Below are positions 16,931 to 26,254 of a DNA stretch of 52,095 nucleotides, piece by piece (position 1 is the first letter of the stretch; each line of letters opens with the position of its first letter). The notes below the pieces were generated by a model, which saw only the letters and a program-made list of their open reading frames with translations, was not told the origin of the DNA and did no database searches. Origin of the DNA: Eutrophocola sp964503965 (lineage in GTDB: Bacteria > Pseudomonadota > Gammaproteobacteria > Pseudomonadales > Pseudohongiellaceae); contig CAZDCK010000024.1 of assembly GCA_964503965.1 (NCBI GenBank), positions 1-52,095 on the forward strand, written 5' to 3'. The position numbers and the translations under genes were made by a program.

Positions 16931-18549
16931 GGCTGGTTAATACTGTTGTTCACCTGAATATAATTTCGCTCCCGGGCAAATTCGTCAAACTCGGCAAGCA
17001 TCTGCTTCATCAGATCCGGTTGTGCTGTACTCATGTCCTGCCTTTCGGACGGGTCATCCACAAGGTTGAAAAGTTGCCAGTCGGTATCGGTGTGCTGAAC
17101 AATTTTCCAGTCCCCTTTCACCATCATCCGGGTCCCCGCATGATCCTGGGTAATCGCTTCATCAGCAGTATGCACAGGGCCTGTACCGAATAGCAGGGGA
17201 ACCATGGAACGGCCACGGACAGGCAAGATATTTCGTTTGCGGAATCTGCCTGAAGGTAGGTCTATACCAGCCAGATCCAGAAGCGTGGGCATGATATCCA
17301 TGACGCTCACATACTGGTTGTCGATACGCCCGGTGGTCAGGGTGCTGTGCCAGGCGAAGGCAGGTACACGAATGCCGCCTTCGAATTGCGAGCTTTTTGT
17401 ATTTCGGAAAGGGGAGGAGATGGCGTCCGCCCAGCCCTGCCCGATACTGGCCCAGGAATCCGCATTCCCCAGGTTGTCGAGACTATTGTCATAGGGCAGT
17501 GTGTCTCGGCCACCGATAAGCGGGGCCAGGAGACGGCCACCCTGGGGGCCATTATCATTCATGTAAATGACCCAGGTATTATCCAGCTGTCCCCGCTGCT
17601 CCATGGTTGTCAGCAGACGTCCAATTTCGGCATCAAGGTCGGCGACCATGGTGGCATAGATTTCCATGGCCCTGGTATATACCCGCTGCTCTTCACCGGA
17701 CAGGTCCTGCCATGGACCACTTTCCTTGTTGCAGTTACTGGTCTCTGCATTGTCAGGCAATATCCCTTCAGCATTCGCATCAGCCATGCGTTGGCTGCAC
17801 AGTACATCAAAGCCGGCGTCGTAGTCCCCGGCAAAGCGATCTCTTGAGCCAGGGGGATACTGTAGCGGCCAATGGGGTGCGGTAGGCGCATAGACGGCAA
17901 AAAACGGCTGTTCACTGTCGGCATGATCTTCCAGAAAACTGATCAAGTGATTGGTATAGCGATGAGTGGAATAGGTCGGGTCTGTCAATGTATGGACGAT
18001 GCCATCTTCACTGTAAGTAGCGAGCGGGATACTGCCGTAATGTTCATCGGCACCTCGCAGCAGGGTGTAATCACGGCTGAAACCATAGCGGCGCGGAAGT
18101 GTTTCTCCGGATGGGTCCCGTTCGCCAATGTGCCACTTGCCTGACATCATGGTGTGATAGCCATTGTCCTGCAGGACTTCCGGCATGGTGGCCACGCGTG
18201 GTTGCAGGAATCCTTCATAACCCCGTTCACCCTCAAACATGGCATTGAACAACTGGGAGCCCATACCGGCTTCATGATTGCCGGTTCCTGACATGAGCAT
18301 GGCCCGTGTGGGGGCGCAGCTGGGGGCACTATGGAAATTGGTCAGGCGGATGCCATTCCAGGCCAGGCGATCAAGATTGGGTGTCGGAATATCTGTGCCA
18401 CCAAAAGCACCGAGATCGGTATATCCCATATCATCAGTGAGGATGATCAGAAAATTTGGTGAAGTGCCATCTTTTTCCTGGGCACTTGCCACTGTCGGTA
18501 ATATGACAGTAAATCCGAATATCAATACCCTCATTGTGGTGCGAAGCAT
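16927..18549 (-). CDS. Secreted type I sulfatase, first gene of the CoA-transferase/thiolase operon
   Basis: 540 residues with a Sec signal ending VASAQ. LIILTDDMGYTDLGAFGG holds the Asp pair at 39-40, and APSCAPTRAMLMSG holds the formylglycine Cys78. MNDNGPQGG is the C-terminal metal site. A GGGGGA ribosome site precedes the ATG. It overlaps the CoA-transferase by 4 bases. The coupling of a periplasmic sulfatase with 3-oxoacid activation and thiolysis suggests that the organic product of desulfation feeds this pathway. It is about as long as the sulfatase at 12255 and shares its CAPTR motif. Confidence 0.92.
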   Translation of the reverse strand: MLRTTMRVLIFGFTVILPTVASAQEKDGTSPNFLIILTDDMGYTDLGAFGGTDIPTPNLDRLAWNGIRLTNFHSAPSCAPTRAMLMSGTGNHEAGMGSQLFNAMFEGERGYEGFLQPRVATMPEVLQDNGYHTMMSGKWHIGERDPSGETLPRRYGFSRDYTLLRGADEHYGSIPLATYSEDGIVHTLTDPTYSTHRYTNHLISFLEDHADSEQPFFAVYAPTAPHWPLQYPPGSRDRFAGDYDAGFDVLCSQRMADANAEGILPDNAETSNCNKESGPWQDLSGEEQRVYTRAMEIYATMVADLDAEIGRLLTTMEQRGQLDNTWVIYMNDNGPQGGRLLAPLIGGRDTLPYDNSLDNLGNADSWASIGQGWADAISSPFRNTKSSQFEGGIRVPAFAWHSTLTTGRIDNQYVSVMDIMPTLLDLAGIDLPSGRFRKRNILPVRGRSMVPLLFGTGPVHTADEAITQDHAGTRMMVKGDWKIVQHTDTDWQLFNLVDDPSERQDMSTAQPDLMKQMLAEFDEFARERNYIQVNNSINQP

Positions 18550-18951
18550 GAACTATTTCCCCCTTCTGGCCCAGCCTAACAGATTGTAGCCGTGTTTAGG
18601 GTGTCAGGGGAAAGGGGGATTATCAGATCGGGGAGCTCTGGCTTTCCAGGCAAACCTGTTCCTGGCGTCTTTCTTCATCAGCGAGGAAATGGAAATGATT
18701 GCCGGTGCGCTCAGGTACACACAATACAACTGGCTGACCCGGTTTTTCATGAAAAGGATTGTGGCCAAAGCCGCAGGAGATACTGATACCAGTCGGGATC
18801 ATAAATATACCGACTGGTTGCAGGTGGCCGATTATGCGCATCGGCTGGTAGTGGCTGTTTCCTGAACGACTCATGTGAATATATTTTCGCGCCTGGCATG
18901 ATCAATCATCATTCTGGGGCAGAGTCGGGATGAGTCATTGCGAATAGAGTT
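18550..18951. other. 402-base region upstream of the sulfatase operon
   Basis: Holds the presumed promoter of the minus-strand operon and one doubtful short open frame (18623-18874). No clear hairpin terminator or repeat was seen. Confidence 0.4.
18623..18874 (-). CDS. Doubtful small hypothetical protein
   Basis: 83 codons. The amino acid pattern (HYQPMRIIGHLQPVGIFMIP, later NHFHFLADEERRQEQ) is more protein-like than that of the other frames here, with a possible acidic/basic C-terminus, but there is no clear ribosome site and no recognised family. It may be a fragment of a lost gene. Confidence 0.25.
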   Translation of the reverse strand: MSRSGNSHYQPMRIIGHLQPVGIFMIPTGISISCGFGHNPFHEKPGQPVVLCVPERTGNHFHFLADEERRQEQVCLESQSSPI

Positions 18952-19392
18952 TCAGTCCTCGTGAAACTGGAAGGCTGTCGTACTCATCTGTATTTCCCGC
19001 AGAAACAGAATGAAAGCAGTGCTCAGGCACAACATGGCGACCACGAACAGACAGGCGATCAGAATGGTGGCATCAAAATTCAGCACGGCACCTAGAAATA
19101 ACAGGACAATGACCAGGCATATCAACAGGGCACAGGCCGTGGCCAGGGTGATGGCCCAGTTGGTCCAGTTGGCTCGGGTATCCAAACGGTTTAGCTCTTC
19201 ACGAATGGACTGTATTTCTTCTTTATCCGCTTCTTTTTTGCTTTCCTTCAAATAACGCCCCCGATCAACGATGCGCCCCAGGCGGTTTGACATCACCATT
19301 AACGCACCGCTGATACCGGCCAGTAAAAATACGGGTGCCACAGCCAGTTGAATGACCTGGGAAATACTGCTGACCTGAAAAAATGTGTCCAT
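18952..19392 (-). CDS. DUF2721 membrane protein
   Basis: 146 residues. Topology: one N-terminal helix (about 12-33, AVAPVFLLAGISGALMVM), a charged cytoplasmic-type stretch with the conserved NRLGRIVDRGRYL and a coiled helix (about 40-70), then two long hydrophobic helices (78-105, 108-130). This is the typical DUF2721 layout and length. Function unknown. It lies just 53 bases from the DUF6152 fusion gene upstream and may share its transcript. Confidence 0.85.
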   Translation of the reverse strand: MDTFFQVSSISQVIQLAVAPVFLLAGISGALMVMSNRLGRIVDRGRYLKESKKEADKEEIQSIREELNRLDTRANWTNWAITLATACALLICLVIVLLFLGAVLNFDATILIACLFVVAMLCLSTAFILFLREIQMSTTAFQFHED

Positions 19393-19445
19393 ATCTGATT
19401 TTTCCCCCCGGATCTAAATAGTTGAATCCAGGGAATCCTTTACCA

Positions 19446-20516
19446 TTAGTCTGTGCCCAGTTCGTCACATTCAAAGGGAAGAATTTCGACCCCGGGAACG
19501 TGAATCCATTTCTTGGACAGGTGCACCGGTGTGGTGAGATTGACTGCGTCAGTGATGATCATCTCGTAATCCATGAATGCCCCGTCTTCAATCATGGTGA
19601 AGCGTTCCTCAATGCCAGCCGACTGGCTCAGGGGAATACCACGCTGATTCATCCATGGGAAACCGATATGGGTAGTATGTGCTACCAGGGTACTCTCAGG
19701 TGCCCATGCCTCACCTTCCCACCATCCCCAGGAATACCCCAGAAGGGAATAAGGCGTACCTTCGGGGGCTGATGTCTCCCCAATGTGGATGGTTCTGACA
19801 AGATCATATTCCTCAATTCGCAAAACCACGTTATTCCCCTTGCGAAGAATTTCCATGGGCAGTGGCTGCTCCATGATCAACGGCATGCCTTTGGGCTGGC
19901 AGTTGTTCGTGGGGTTGTCCCGGGCCATATCAAAATTTTCCAGTACGTCAGAAGCCACTGCCGTTAATGGATACTGGTGCATGTCGTAATCACGATTGAT
20001 GGATTCCGGGAACAGGAAACCGTCAGCGCCGGTAAATGTCCACATGCGGAAAATTCCCCACTCCGGATGGCTACGATCTCCCTCAGTACGAAAGCGGTAG
20101 GAAAAGTCACCGGTAACTTCATCCTTGAAGTAGGCTTCCTGACCGGTCTGCATCAGCAGCTCAGAGCCATCAGGCAGCAGGATATTGGTGGCAAAGGCTT
20201 CCACTTTGTCGGTCAGGGGAGGCCAGGCGGCCACGCGGATTGTCATGCCTTCTTCAAGGGAGTCCCGGGGAATGCCCGCGCGCAGCATCAGGGTAGGTGA
20301 GCCACTCTCCAGGTCCCATTCTGTGATGCTGCCATCTTCATTGGTCACGTTCAGGAAAATATGGATATGGGGATTTTCCCAGTGCAGCCTGCTGACCACA
20401 CCTTCCAGTTCCATGTGGGTACTGTTATCAAAACGGCCAAAAAAACTGTGGTGGGCAAATACCAGCCCGGGCAGTAACAACGCGTTGAACAATACTATGA
20501 ATCTTGATCTTTTCAT
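19446..20516 (-). CDS. Secreted DUF6152 protein with WEGD-type C-terminal domain (second fusion)
   Basis: 356 residues. The signal peptide ends VFA before His-His-Ser. The DUF6152 domain has LEGVVSRLHWENPH, with Asn-Pro-His at mature positions 27-29. The C-terminal half contains SWGWWEGE, ESTLVAHTTHI, GIEERFTMIED and LTTPVHLSKKW, which align with the C-terminal domain of the 10881 protein and with the stand-alone secreted proteins. Cys pairs in the C-terminal half may form disulfides. Function unknown. Divergent from the TVP38 gene. Confidence 0.78.
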   Translation of the reverse strand: MKRSRFIVLFNALLLPGLVFAHHSFFGRFDNSTHMELEGVVSRLHWENPHIHIFLNVTNEDGSITEWDLESGSPTLMLRAGIPRDSLEEGMTIRVAAWPPLTDKVEAFATNILLPDGSELLMQTGQEAYFKDEVTGDFSYRFRTEGDRSHPEWGIFRMWTFTGADGFLFPESINRDYDMHQYPLTAVASDVLENFDMARDNPTNNCQPKGMPLIMEQPLPMEILRKGNNVVLRIEEYDLVRTIHIGETSAPEGTPYSLLGYSWGWWEGEAWAPESTLVAHTTHIGFPWMNQRGIPLSQSAGIEERFTMIEDGAFMDYEMIITDAVNLTTPVHLSKKWIHVPGVEILPFECDELGTD

Positions 20517-20638
20517 GGATTCCCCGGCAAACGTGCTTCGAAGTAATAATACGTCATCAGCAAAGTATAGGGAATTTGCTCCCCGGTGAGGAAATGGCTG
20601 ATATGCTATGCTGTTGAAAACAATAACAGCCAGCTCCC

Positions 20639-21316
20639 TTGAAAAGATTCAATCCCATTGTCCTGCTGATTCTGTTCAGTATTCTTATCTTTGTACTGAG
20701 AAAATTCTACTTTACTGAGTACAGTGATGAAGCCGTTGTCGGAACGATTGAAAAGCTGATGAGCCGTTTTGGCCTGATGAGCGTGGTGTATCTTCTGGGA
20801 ATTTATGTACTTTGCTCATTCTTTTTTATCCCTGTTCTGATTCCGCTGAATATCGTTTGTGGCGCTTTGTATGGAGCCACTTTGGGGTCTGTCATCGCCA
20901 TGATGGGTATACTGCTCAGTAGTATGGCGTCTACGATATCTGTCCGCTATGTATTCCGGGGGCTGGGTGCTTTTGCCATGGAACATCAGGATGTAAAAAA
21001 ATTCCTGAACCAGATTACCCGGCATGGCATTGTGGTCGTGGTCATTGTCCGTCTGGCTTTCGTTGTCCCCTATCTGGTCCAGAACATGATCCTTGCCATG
21101 ACCAATATTCCCATGAGTCGATTGCTAGTCCTGACACTCGTTGGTGGCCTGCCAGGCGTGGTCAGTTACAGTTTTCTCGGGGCCGGCCTGGTTAATCTGG
21201 AAAATGCAGGGCTGTACAGTATTTACATGGGTATCCCACTTCTGATTCTTGTGACAGTAACGGTAGTCATACATCTGCTGCATAAATGGCATGCAACGGG
21301 CAGGGAAGAAGATTGA
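20639..21316 (+). CDS. TVP38/TMEM64 (DedA-like, SNARE-associated) membrane protein
   Basis: 225 residues with about six hydrophobic segments. The conserved core FFIPVLIPLNIVCGALYGATLG followed by SSMASTISVRYVFRG is the family signature; related DedA/VTT-fold proteins move or scramble lipids. The start is TTG (20639), since MKRFNPIVLLILF-like sequence begins there and no good ATG lies nearby; no strong ribosome site is seen. Divergent from the DUF6152 gene. Confidence 0.85.
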   Translation: MKRFNPIVLLILFSILIFVLRKFYFTEYSDEAVVGTIEKLMSRFGLMSVVYLLGIYVLCSFFFIPVLIPLNIVCGALYGATLGSVIAMMGILLSSMASTISVRYVFRGLGAFAMEHQDVKKFLNQITRHGIVVVVIVRLAFVVPYLVQNMILAMTNIPMSRLLVLTLVGGLPGVVSYSFLGAGLVNLENAGLYSIYMGIPLLILVTVTVVIHLLHKWHATGREED

Positions 21317-21396
21317 AAAAGTAACGGGATGCTGCCTGGAAATACTGGTAATACCTGTTTAATAAATGAAATCATAAAAAGTGTTAAGGAGTCGTA

Positions 21397-21909
21397 ATGG
21401 ACAGTCCATTTGATGAGGTATCCGCGTTTGAAAATCCGAAGCTGGAATTTGTTTTTGAGGTGGAGCTGCAATTTACCCGTGTTCAGAATATTCCCAATAT
21501 GCCGACAGGAGCTGGCCGTGGCGCAGTATATGTTGATAGTGGACAGGTGAGAGGGCCAAGACTCAATGGCAGGGTGGTACCTAATTCCGGTGGCGACTGG
21601 GCATTGTTCCGTCCCGATGAAGTCCTCTCCACTGATGCGAGATATATGCTGGAAGCTGATGATGGGACCCTCATCCTGATCAGGAACAATGGGTATCTAT
21701 GGGGACGGCATCCGGACACCATGCAAAAAATCCGCGACTGGATTTTTAACAGTGGCCCGGAAGTGCCCGAATCCGACTATTACCTGCGTGCCCATCCTAC
21801 CTTTGAAGTGGAGAGTGGACCCTATGACTGGTTGATGAATCATGTCATTGTCGGTATCGGCCGGCGTCGGGAAAAAGGCAATTGCATACGCTATTATGCG
21901 CTTCTCTGA
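21397..21909 (+). CDS. DUF3237 domain protein
   Basis: 170 residues. Clear DUF3237 pattern: a first strand LEFVFEVELQF, then GAGRGAVYVDSGQVRGPRLNGRV (about 46-68), DADARYMLEADDGTLI-like sequence at about 79-96, and YYLRAHPTFEVESGPYDWL near the end. A small beta-barrel fold of unknown reaction; members often sit in catabolic clusters. AAGGAG precedes the ATG at the right spacing. First gene of a group with the aldehyde dehydrogenase and esterase. Confidence 0.85.
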   Translation: MDSPFDEVSAFENPKLEFVFEVELQFTRVQNIPNMPTGAGRGAVYVDSGQVRGPRLNGRVVPNSGGDWALFRPDEVLSTDARYMLEADDGTLILIRNNGYLWGRHPDTMQKIRDWIFNSGPEVPESDYYLRAHPTFEVESGPYDWLMNHVIVGIGRRREKGNCIRYYALL

Positions 21910-21990
21910 TGCATTACAGGGACAGTGACTTTTCCAATTGAAAAAATCACTGCCCCCGGTTTCCTAAATAGTAAAAAGAGAATTTGGATA

Positions 21991-23466
21991 ATGACTTTTC
22001 TCAATCCCTGTAATCTGAAACATCCCGACAAACTTTTTATTGGTGGTACCTGGGTTTCGCCAAAAGAAGGGGGTGTTCTTGATGTTGAATCTCCATACCT
22101 GGAAGAAGTGACTGCGCAAACGGTCAGTGCTGGTAACGCCGATATGGATGCGGCAGTAGTTGCTGCAAGAACAGCTTTCGATGCAGGTCCCTGGCCGAGG
22201 ATGACAGCCGACGAGCGCATGCCTTATCTGCAGAAATTACAGGTAGAGTTGGGCAAGCGTGCGGAAGACCTGGCCAATGCCCTGACGCTTGAAACCGGAA
22301 CCCTCTTTGGTGGTGCCCAGATGATGGCCGGGCTGGGTAGTTTCATGCTGGATTACTTTGCCAGGGGTGCAGGTGGATTTAAATTCGAGGAACCTGTCCA
22401 GGCGGCTGATGGTGGCGCCGCGGTCGTTGTGCATGAACCGGTAGGTGTTGTAGTCACGATTGCTCCCTGGAATGCGCCTTATACCATCATGATGAACAAG
22501 GTGGCTCCGGCCCTGCTGGCAGGCTGCTGCGTCATTATGAAACCGGCACCGGAAACGCCGCTTGAGGCCTATATTCTGGCTGAATGCGCGGAAGCGGCAG
22601 GATTTCCACCGGGTGTTATCAACCTGGTACCGGCCGACCGTGAAGCCTCTGATTACCTGGTCTGTAATCCGGGGGTCGACAAGGTCGGATTCACGGGCAG
22701 TACAAAAGCGGGCAGTCGCATAGCCTCCGTCTGCGGGGAACGTATTGGCCGTTGCTCGCTGGAACTCGGTGGCAAGTCCGCTGCCATTATCCTGGATGAT
22801 TTTGACCTGGATGAGGCTGCAAACATGCTGGCGGGAGTCATTACTATCGGTACCGGTCAGGTCTGTGTCACTTTAAGTCGTGTACTGGTTTCCCGGGAGC
22901 GCCATGATGAACTGGTGGCTGCCCTGAAAAAAGTGTTGGATGCAGTGAAGGTGGGTGACCCCATGGATCCCGAAGTCCAGATGGGTCCCCTGGCGATGGC
23001 GCGCCAGCTTGAACGTGTTGAAGGCTATATTCGCAAGGGACAGGAAGAAGGCGCCACGCTGGTTACCGGTGGTGATCGTCCCGCCCTCGAAAAAGGCTAT
23101 TACATCAACCCGACACTGTTTGCGAATGTGGATAACAGCATGACGATCGCCCGTGAGGAAATCTTCGGGCCTGTTTTATGCGTTATTCCTTACGAGGATG
23201 AGGAAGATGCTGTGCGAATTGCCAATGATTCTGACTTTGGCCTGTTTGGTGCCGTGCTGACCAATGACAATAGCAGGGCTTACGAAATTGCCCGTCGAAT
23301 CCGCACGGGGGCCTATGCACAAAATGCATTCAGGCTCGATTACTTTCTTCCCTTTGGCGGCTTCAAGCAAAGCGGTATTGGCAGGGAAGGGGGGCAGTCA
23401 GGCTTGAAAGCGTACACAGAAACCAAGACCATTCTGTTGAATGAAATTCCAGCGGCACTGTCATAA
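21991..23466 (+). CDS. NAD(P)-dependent aldehyde dehydrogenase
   Basis: 491 residues from the ATG at 21991; the longer frame adds only 22 non-conserved residues. Standard ALDH motifs are PWNAP (Asn161), KPAPETP (Lys184), GFTGST, the general base Glu258 in LELGGKS and the catalytic Cys292 in GQVCVTLSR. FGGFKQSGIGREGG closes the protein. It oxidises an aldehyde to the acid in the cytoplasm; the substrate cannot be fixed, though the betaine/aromatic-aldehyde-type branch is likely. It is followed after 26 bases by the esterase. Confidence 0.93.
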   Translation: MTFLNPCNLKHPDKLFIGGTWVSPKEGGVLDVESPYLEEVTAQTVSAGNADMDAAVVAARTAFDAGPWPRMTADERMPYLQKLQVELGKRAEDLANALTLETGTLFGGAQMMAGLGSFMLDYFARGAGGFKFEEPVQAADGGAAVVVHEPVGVVVTIAPWNAPYTIMMNKVAPALLAGCCVIMKPAPETPLEAYILAECAEAAGFPPGVINLVPADREASDYLVCNPGVDKVGFTGSTKAGSRIASVCGERIGRCSLELGGKSAAIILDDFDLDEAANMLAGVITIGTGQVCVTLSRVLVSRERHDELVAALKKVLDAVKVGDPMDPEVQMGPLAMARQLERVEGYIRKGQEEGATLVTGGDRPALEKGYYINPTLFANVDNSMTIAREEIFGPVLCVIPYEDEEDAVRIANDSDFGLFGAVLTNDNSRAYEIARRIRTGAYAQNAFRLDYFLPFGGFKQSGIGREGGQSGLKAYTETKTILLNEIPAALS

Positions 23467-23492
23467 CTATGGCGAAAAACAGGGGTAGCACA

Positions 23493-24449
23493 ATGAAACA
23501 TCTGGTAAATGCAGGCATGGTCCTGGCATCGCTGTTCAGCATGGGTACTGCCTTTGCCCAGGATGATTTACTTCAGTCGGCATTTGAGGGTATCGCAGAA
23601 ATTGGCAAGCAATGGAGCGGAGAAGTCAATGTGGCCACGCAGATTCTCTATACTCCCCTGCACAAGGCCGTTGATGATGAAGGTCTGGTCCTGCATGCGG
23701 ACATTGCCTACGGAGAAGATCCCTTGCAGAACTTCGATCTGTGGGTAAGTGATATGGACTTTCGCGAGAGTGGGCCGGTCCTGGTGTATTTTCATGGTGG
23801 TGGCCTGGTCCGTGGCGACAAGGTGAATCCGGGAACTGATAGCCTTATTTACAGCAATATAGGCAAGTTTGTTGCCCGTATGGGTGGGGTCGGAATTAAT
23901 GCCAATTATCGACTGGCCCCTGCAGCGAAGTGGCCTGACGGCGCTGAAGATCTGCGCCTGATTATTGAATGGATAAAAGAAAATGTGGCCGAATTCGGGG
24001 GTGATCCTGACAATATCATTCTGATGGGTAACTCGGCCGGGGCGACTCATGTGGCAACCTATCTATATCACGAGGACAGCCAGTTACCCGAAGGTCCGGG
24101 TATCAAGGCAGCGGTCCTGAGTTCATGTGGGTGTGGCTCAGATGCATCGGTCTATTATGGTGATGATCCTGTTCTTAGGGCCGCCAGATCACCTTTGGGG
24201 CTGGTAGATAGCTACGAAGGTGATCATGTCCCGGTGTATCTCTGGAGTGCGGAATATGATCCGGCCAATATTGAGACCAGTGTTGCCCGCTTATATGCGA
24301 AGCTGTGTGGTAAATATGCCGATTGCCCGATGTATACCCAGTGGCAGGGTTATAACCATGTCAGCCATGTTATGAGTATAAATACACGCGACACGACCAT
24401 AACCGATGGACTGATGCGTTTTTATCATGATCTTGTTGGCCCTCGTTAG
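23493..24449 (+). CDS. Secreted alpha/beta-hydrolase (esterase/lipase, HSL-like)
   Basis: 318 residues from the ATG at 23493, where the signal peptide (MKHLVNAGMVLASLFSMGTAFA) starts. Oxyanion motif YFHGGG, NYRLAP, nucleophile Ser181 in GNSAGA, and a C-terminal Asp (EYDPAN) and His (YNHVSH) form the triad. It hydrolyses carboxylic esters in the periplasm. Position after the ALDH gene suggests sequential action on a released alcohol or aldehyde, but this is inference. It ends 14 bases before a strong bidirectional terminator. Confidence 0.88.
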   Translation: MKHLVNAGMVLASLFSMGTAFAQDDLLQSAFEGIAEIGKQWSGEVNVATQILYTPLHKAVDDEGLVLHADIAYGEDPLQNFDLWVSDMDFRESGPVLVYFHGGGLVRGDKVNPGTDSLIYSNIGKFVARMGGVGINANYRLAPAAKWPDGAEDLRLIIEWIKENVAEFGGDPDNIILMGNSAGATHVATYLYHEDSQLPEGPGIKAAVLSSCGCGSDASVYYGDDPVLRAARSPLGLVDSYEGDHVPVYLWSAEYDPANIETSVARLYAKLCGKYADCPMYTQWQGYNHVSHVMSINTRDTTITDGLMRFYHDLVGPR

Positions 24450-24462
24450 AGTGGTTTTCAAG

Positions 24463-24498
24463 GCATAAAAAAACTGGCAAAAGCCAGTTTTTTTATGC
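24463..24498. terminator. Bidirectional intrinsic terminator
   Basis: Perfect 16-bp inverted repeat GCATAAAAAAACTGGC (24463-24478) and its complement (24483-24498) with an AAAA loop. Each strand gives a GC-containing stem followed by a T-run. It separates the convergent esterase (stop 24449) and ankyrin (stop 24512) genes. Confidence 0.92.
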
Positions 24499-24511
24499 AT
24501 GAGATTTCAGT

Positions 24512-26119
24512 TCAGGGTGTATCGACAGCCAGAGGGTCCGGTATGGAGCAGCCATCCACTTTGGCACATTCCTCCTGCAGGTATCTGGCTGTCTCGAAGA
24601 ACGGCAATGGTGCTGAATCGTTGTAGGCAGGCTCATAACGTGCCATGGCCAGATCAAACGGGGTATCTCCGTCCTCATCAACGACCTGCTGACGGGCATC
24701 ATTTTCAATCAGGAAACGGGCTACATCTGTCCATCCCTGTTTGGCCGCTCCATGCAGGGCAGTTTGGCCGTGGATAACTACCTCACCCTCATTGGCTGGA
24801 TGAATATTCTTGTCACGCTGGTAATCCACCGGTTCAACACCGGGGGGCAATGCGGGATCTCCCGACAGGGCATTGATATCAGCCCCGGCTTCCAGCAATA
24901 GCCTGATTGCCTCGATGCTCTGGTCCTGGGTGCGAAACCTGCCTCGAGTCGGATTAGAGGTATGGCCAATACCTGCCACAATCATCATTGGCGTCTGACC
25001 TTCCATATTGGGCAAGTCCGGCAATGCACCATGAGACAGGAGTAGAGCAGTGCTTGCTGCATCTCCGCCTTTGACAGCCCGCATTAGTGGAGTGGCGCCA
25101 TTGGTCAGTACCTTGTCATATCCACGATCATAAATCGCATTGCGCAGTGGAGGTACCATTTTGAGTTGCATATTGGGATTGGCTCCCCGTTCAAGCAACA
25201 TGACGGCAATGTCATAACCGGTCGTCTCATCGGCAGTCGGGATATCCGGTCTTCCACCTATGGGCAGCGTGTGCAGATCGATGGCATTGAATAGTGGTGA
25301 GCGACCATAAATATCCCATTTTTCCACACTGGCGCCTGCTTCTATCAAGACGGCTGCAGTGTTGAAATGCTGGTTAAGCAAGGCCGTGTTTAGGGGTGTT
25401 ACCCGCTCGGGATCATGGGCATCCAGATTGGCCCCGGCAGCAACCAGTTCATGGATACACGCAGTACAGCCTTCACGCGCTGCAAAATGCAGGGCAGTCA
25501 GTCCACCTTTGTTCAGATGTTTTGGACGGGGTTCGTTCAGTGTCGTGCGATCCCAATGCCGTATAATGCTCTGCAGATTAACATCGGCGCCATGCTCAGC
25601 CAGAAGTTTTATCATGGCTGGTTGACTCTGGGCCGCTGCCCACAGCAGGGCAGATTGACCACCCCATTGCTCCACTGCATTGATATCGGCGCCATGGTCA
25701 AGCAGCAGTTCGGCGGCATCCAGCAAGCCGGCACGGGCAACATTCATCAATGCGGTTTCCCCTTCCGGGTTGCGCCAGTCCGGGTCGGCTCCATTCTCCA
25801 GTAGTAAAGCCAGAATATCAGTCGCACCGATGATAGCCGCTTCAAGCAAGGCGGATGTTCCGTAATCATTACTGGCATTGATGTCTGCACCGGCCTCCAC
25901 CAGGGCTTTGGCTAGTTCAAAATTACCCAGGTACGCGGCATACATCAGTGCTGTGGTCCCGTCGGCCCGGGGAGCATTGGCATCAGCGCCCTCGGTAAGC
26001 AGTTGCAGCGCCTCGTCTCCCTTGCCAGCGACGATGGCATCAACAACCTCTCCTGCAGTGGCTGACTGGCCGATGAGAAGGAAGATAAGTAGTGAAATAA
26101 CCCTGATGTTGTTAGTCAT
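24512..26119 (-). CDS. Secreted ankyrin-repeat protein (paralogue B)
   Basis: 535 residues, Sec signal (SLLIFLLIGQSATAGE), then about eleven ankyrin repeats. Like the 6535 paralogue, it has a non-repeat insertion (NEPRPKHLNKGG) followed by a repeat with a CxxC pair, Cys218 and Cys221 (EGCTAC), and the same KWDIYGRSPLFNAID type of repeat afterwards. The C-terminus extends past the last repeat with two Cys (EECAKVDGC), a possible disulfide. Probably a periplasmic binding scaffold; partner unknown. Divergent from the OsmC gene. Confidence 0.88.
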   Translation of the reverse strand: MTNNIRVISLLIFLLIGQSATAGEVVDAIVAGKGDEALQLLTEGADANAPRADGTTALMYAAYLGNFELAKALVEAGADINASNDYGTSALLEAAIIGATDILALLLENGADPDWRNPEGETALMNVARAGLLDAAELLLDHGADINAVEQWGGQSALLWAAAQSQPAMIKLLAEHGADVNLQSIIRHWDRTTLNEPRPKHLNKGGLTALHFAAREGCTACIHELVAAGANLDAHDPERVTPLNTALLNQHFNTAAVLIEAGASVEKWDIYGRSPLFNAIDLHTLPIGGRPDIPTADETTGYDIAVMLLERGANPNMQLKMVPPLRNAIYDRGYDKVLTNGATPLMRAVKGGDAASTALLLSHGALPDLPNMEGQTPMMIVAGIGHTSNPTRGRFRTQDQSIEAIRLLLEAGADINALSGDPALPPGVEPVDYQRDKNIHPANEGEVVIHGQTALHGAAKQGWTDVARFLIENDARQQVVDEDGDTPFDLAMARYEPAYNDSAPLPFFETARYLQEECAKVDGCSIPDPLAVDTP

Positions 26120-26254
26120 TGTGTAATTGCTGTAAGTAAGTGAGCGTTATAGTATTACTGGCAGTTACAGCTTTTTCAACAGCTTGGTAAAACCAGTTGG
26201 CAACGGGTTTCCGGCGGGCACTTTTTTAACAAAAAATTTACAGTGTAAAACTTC

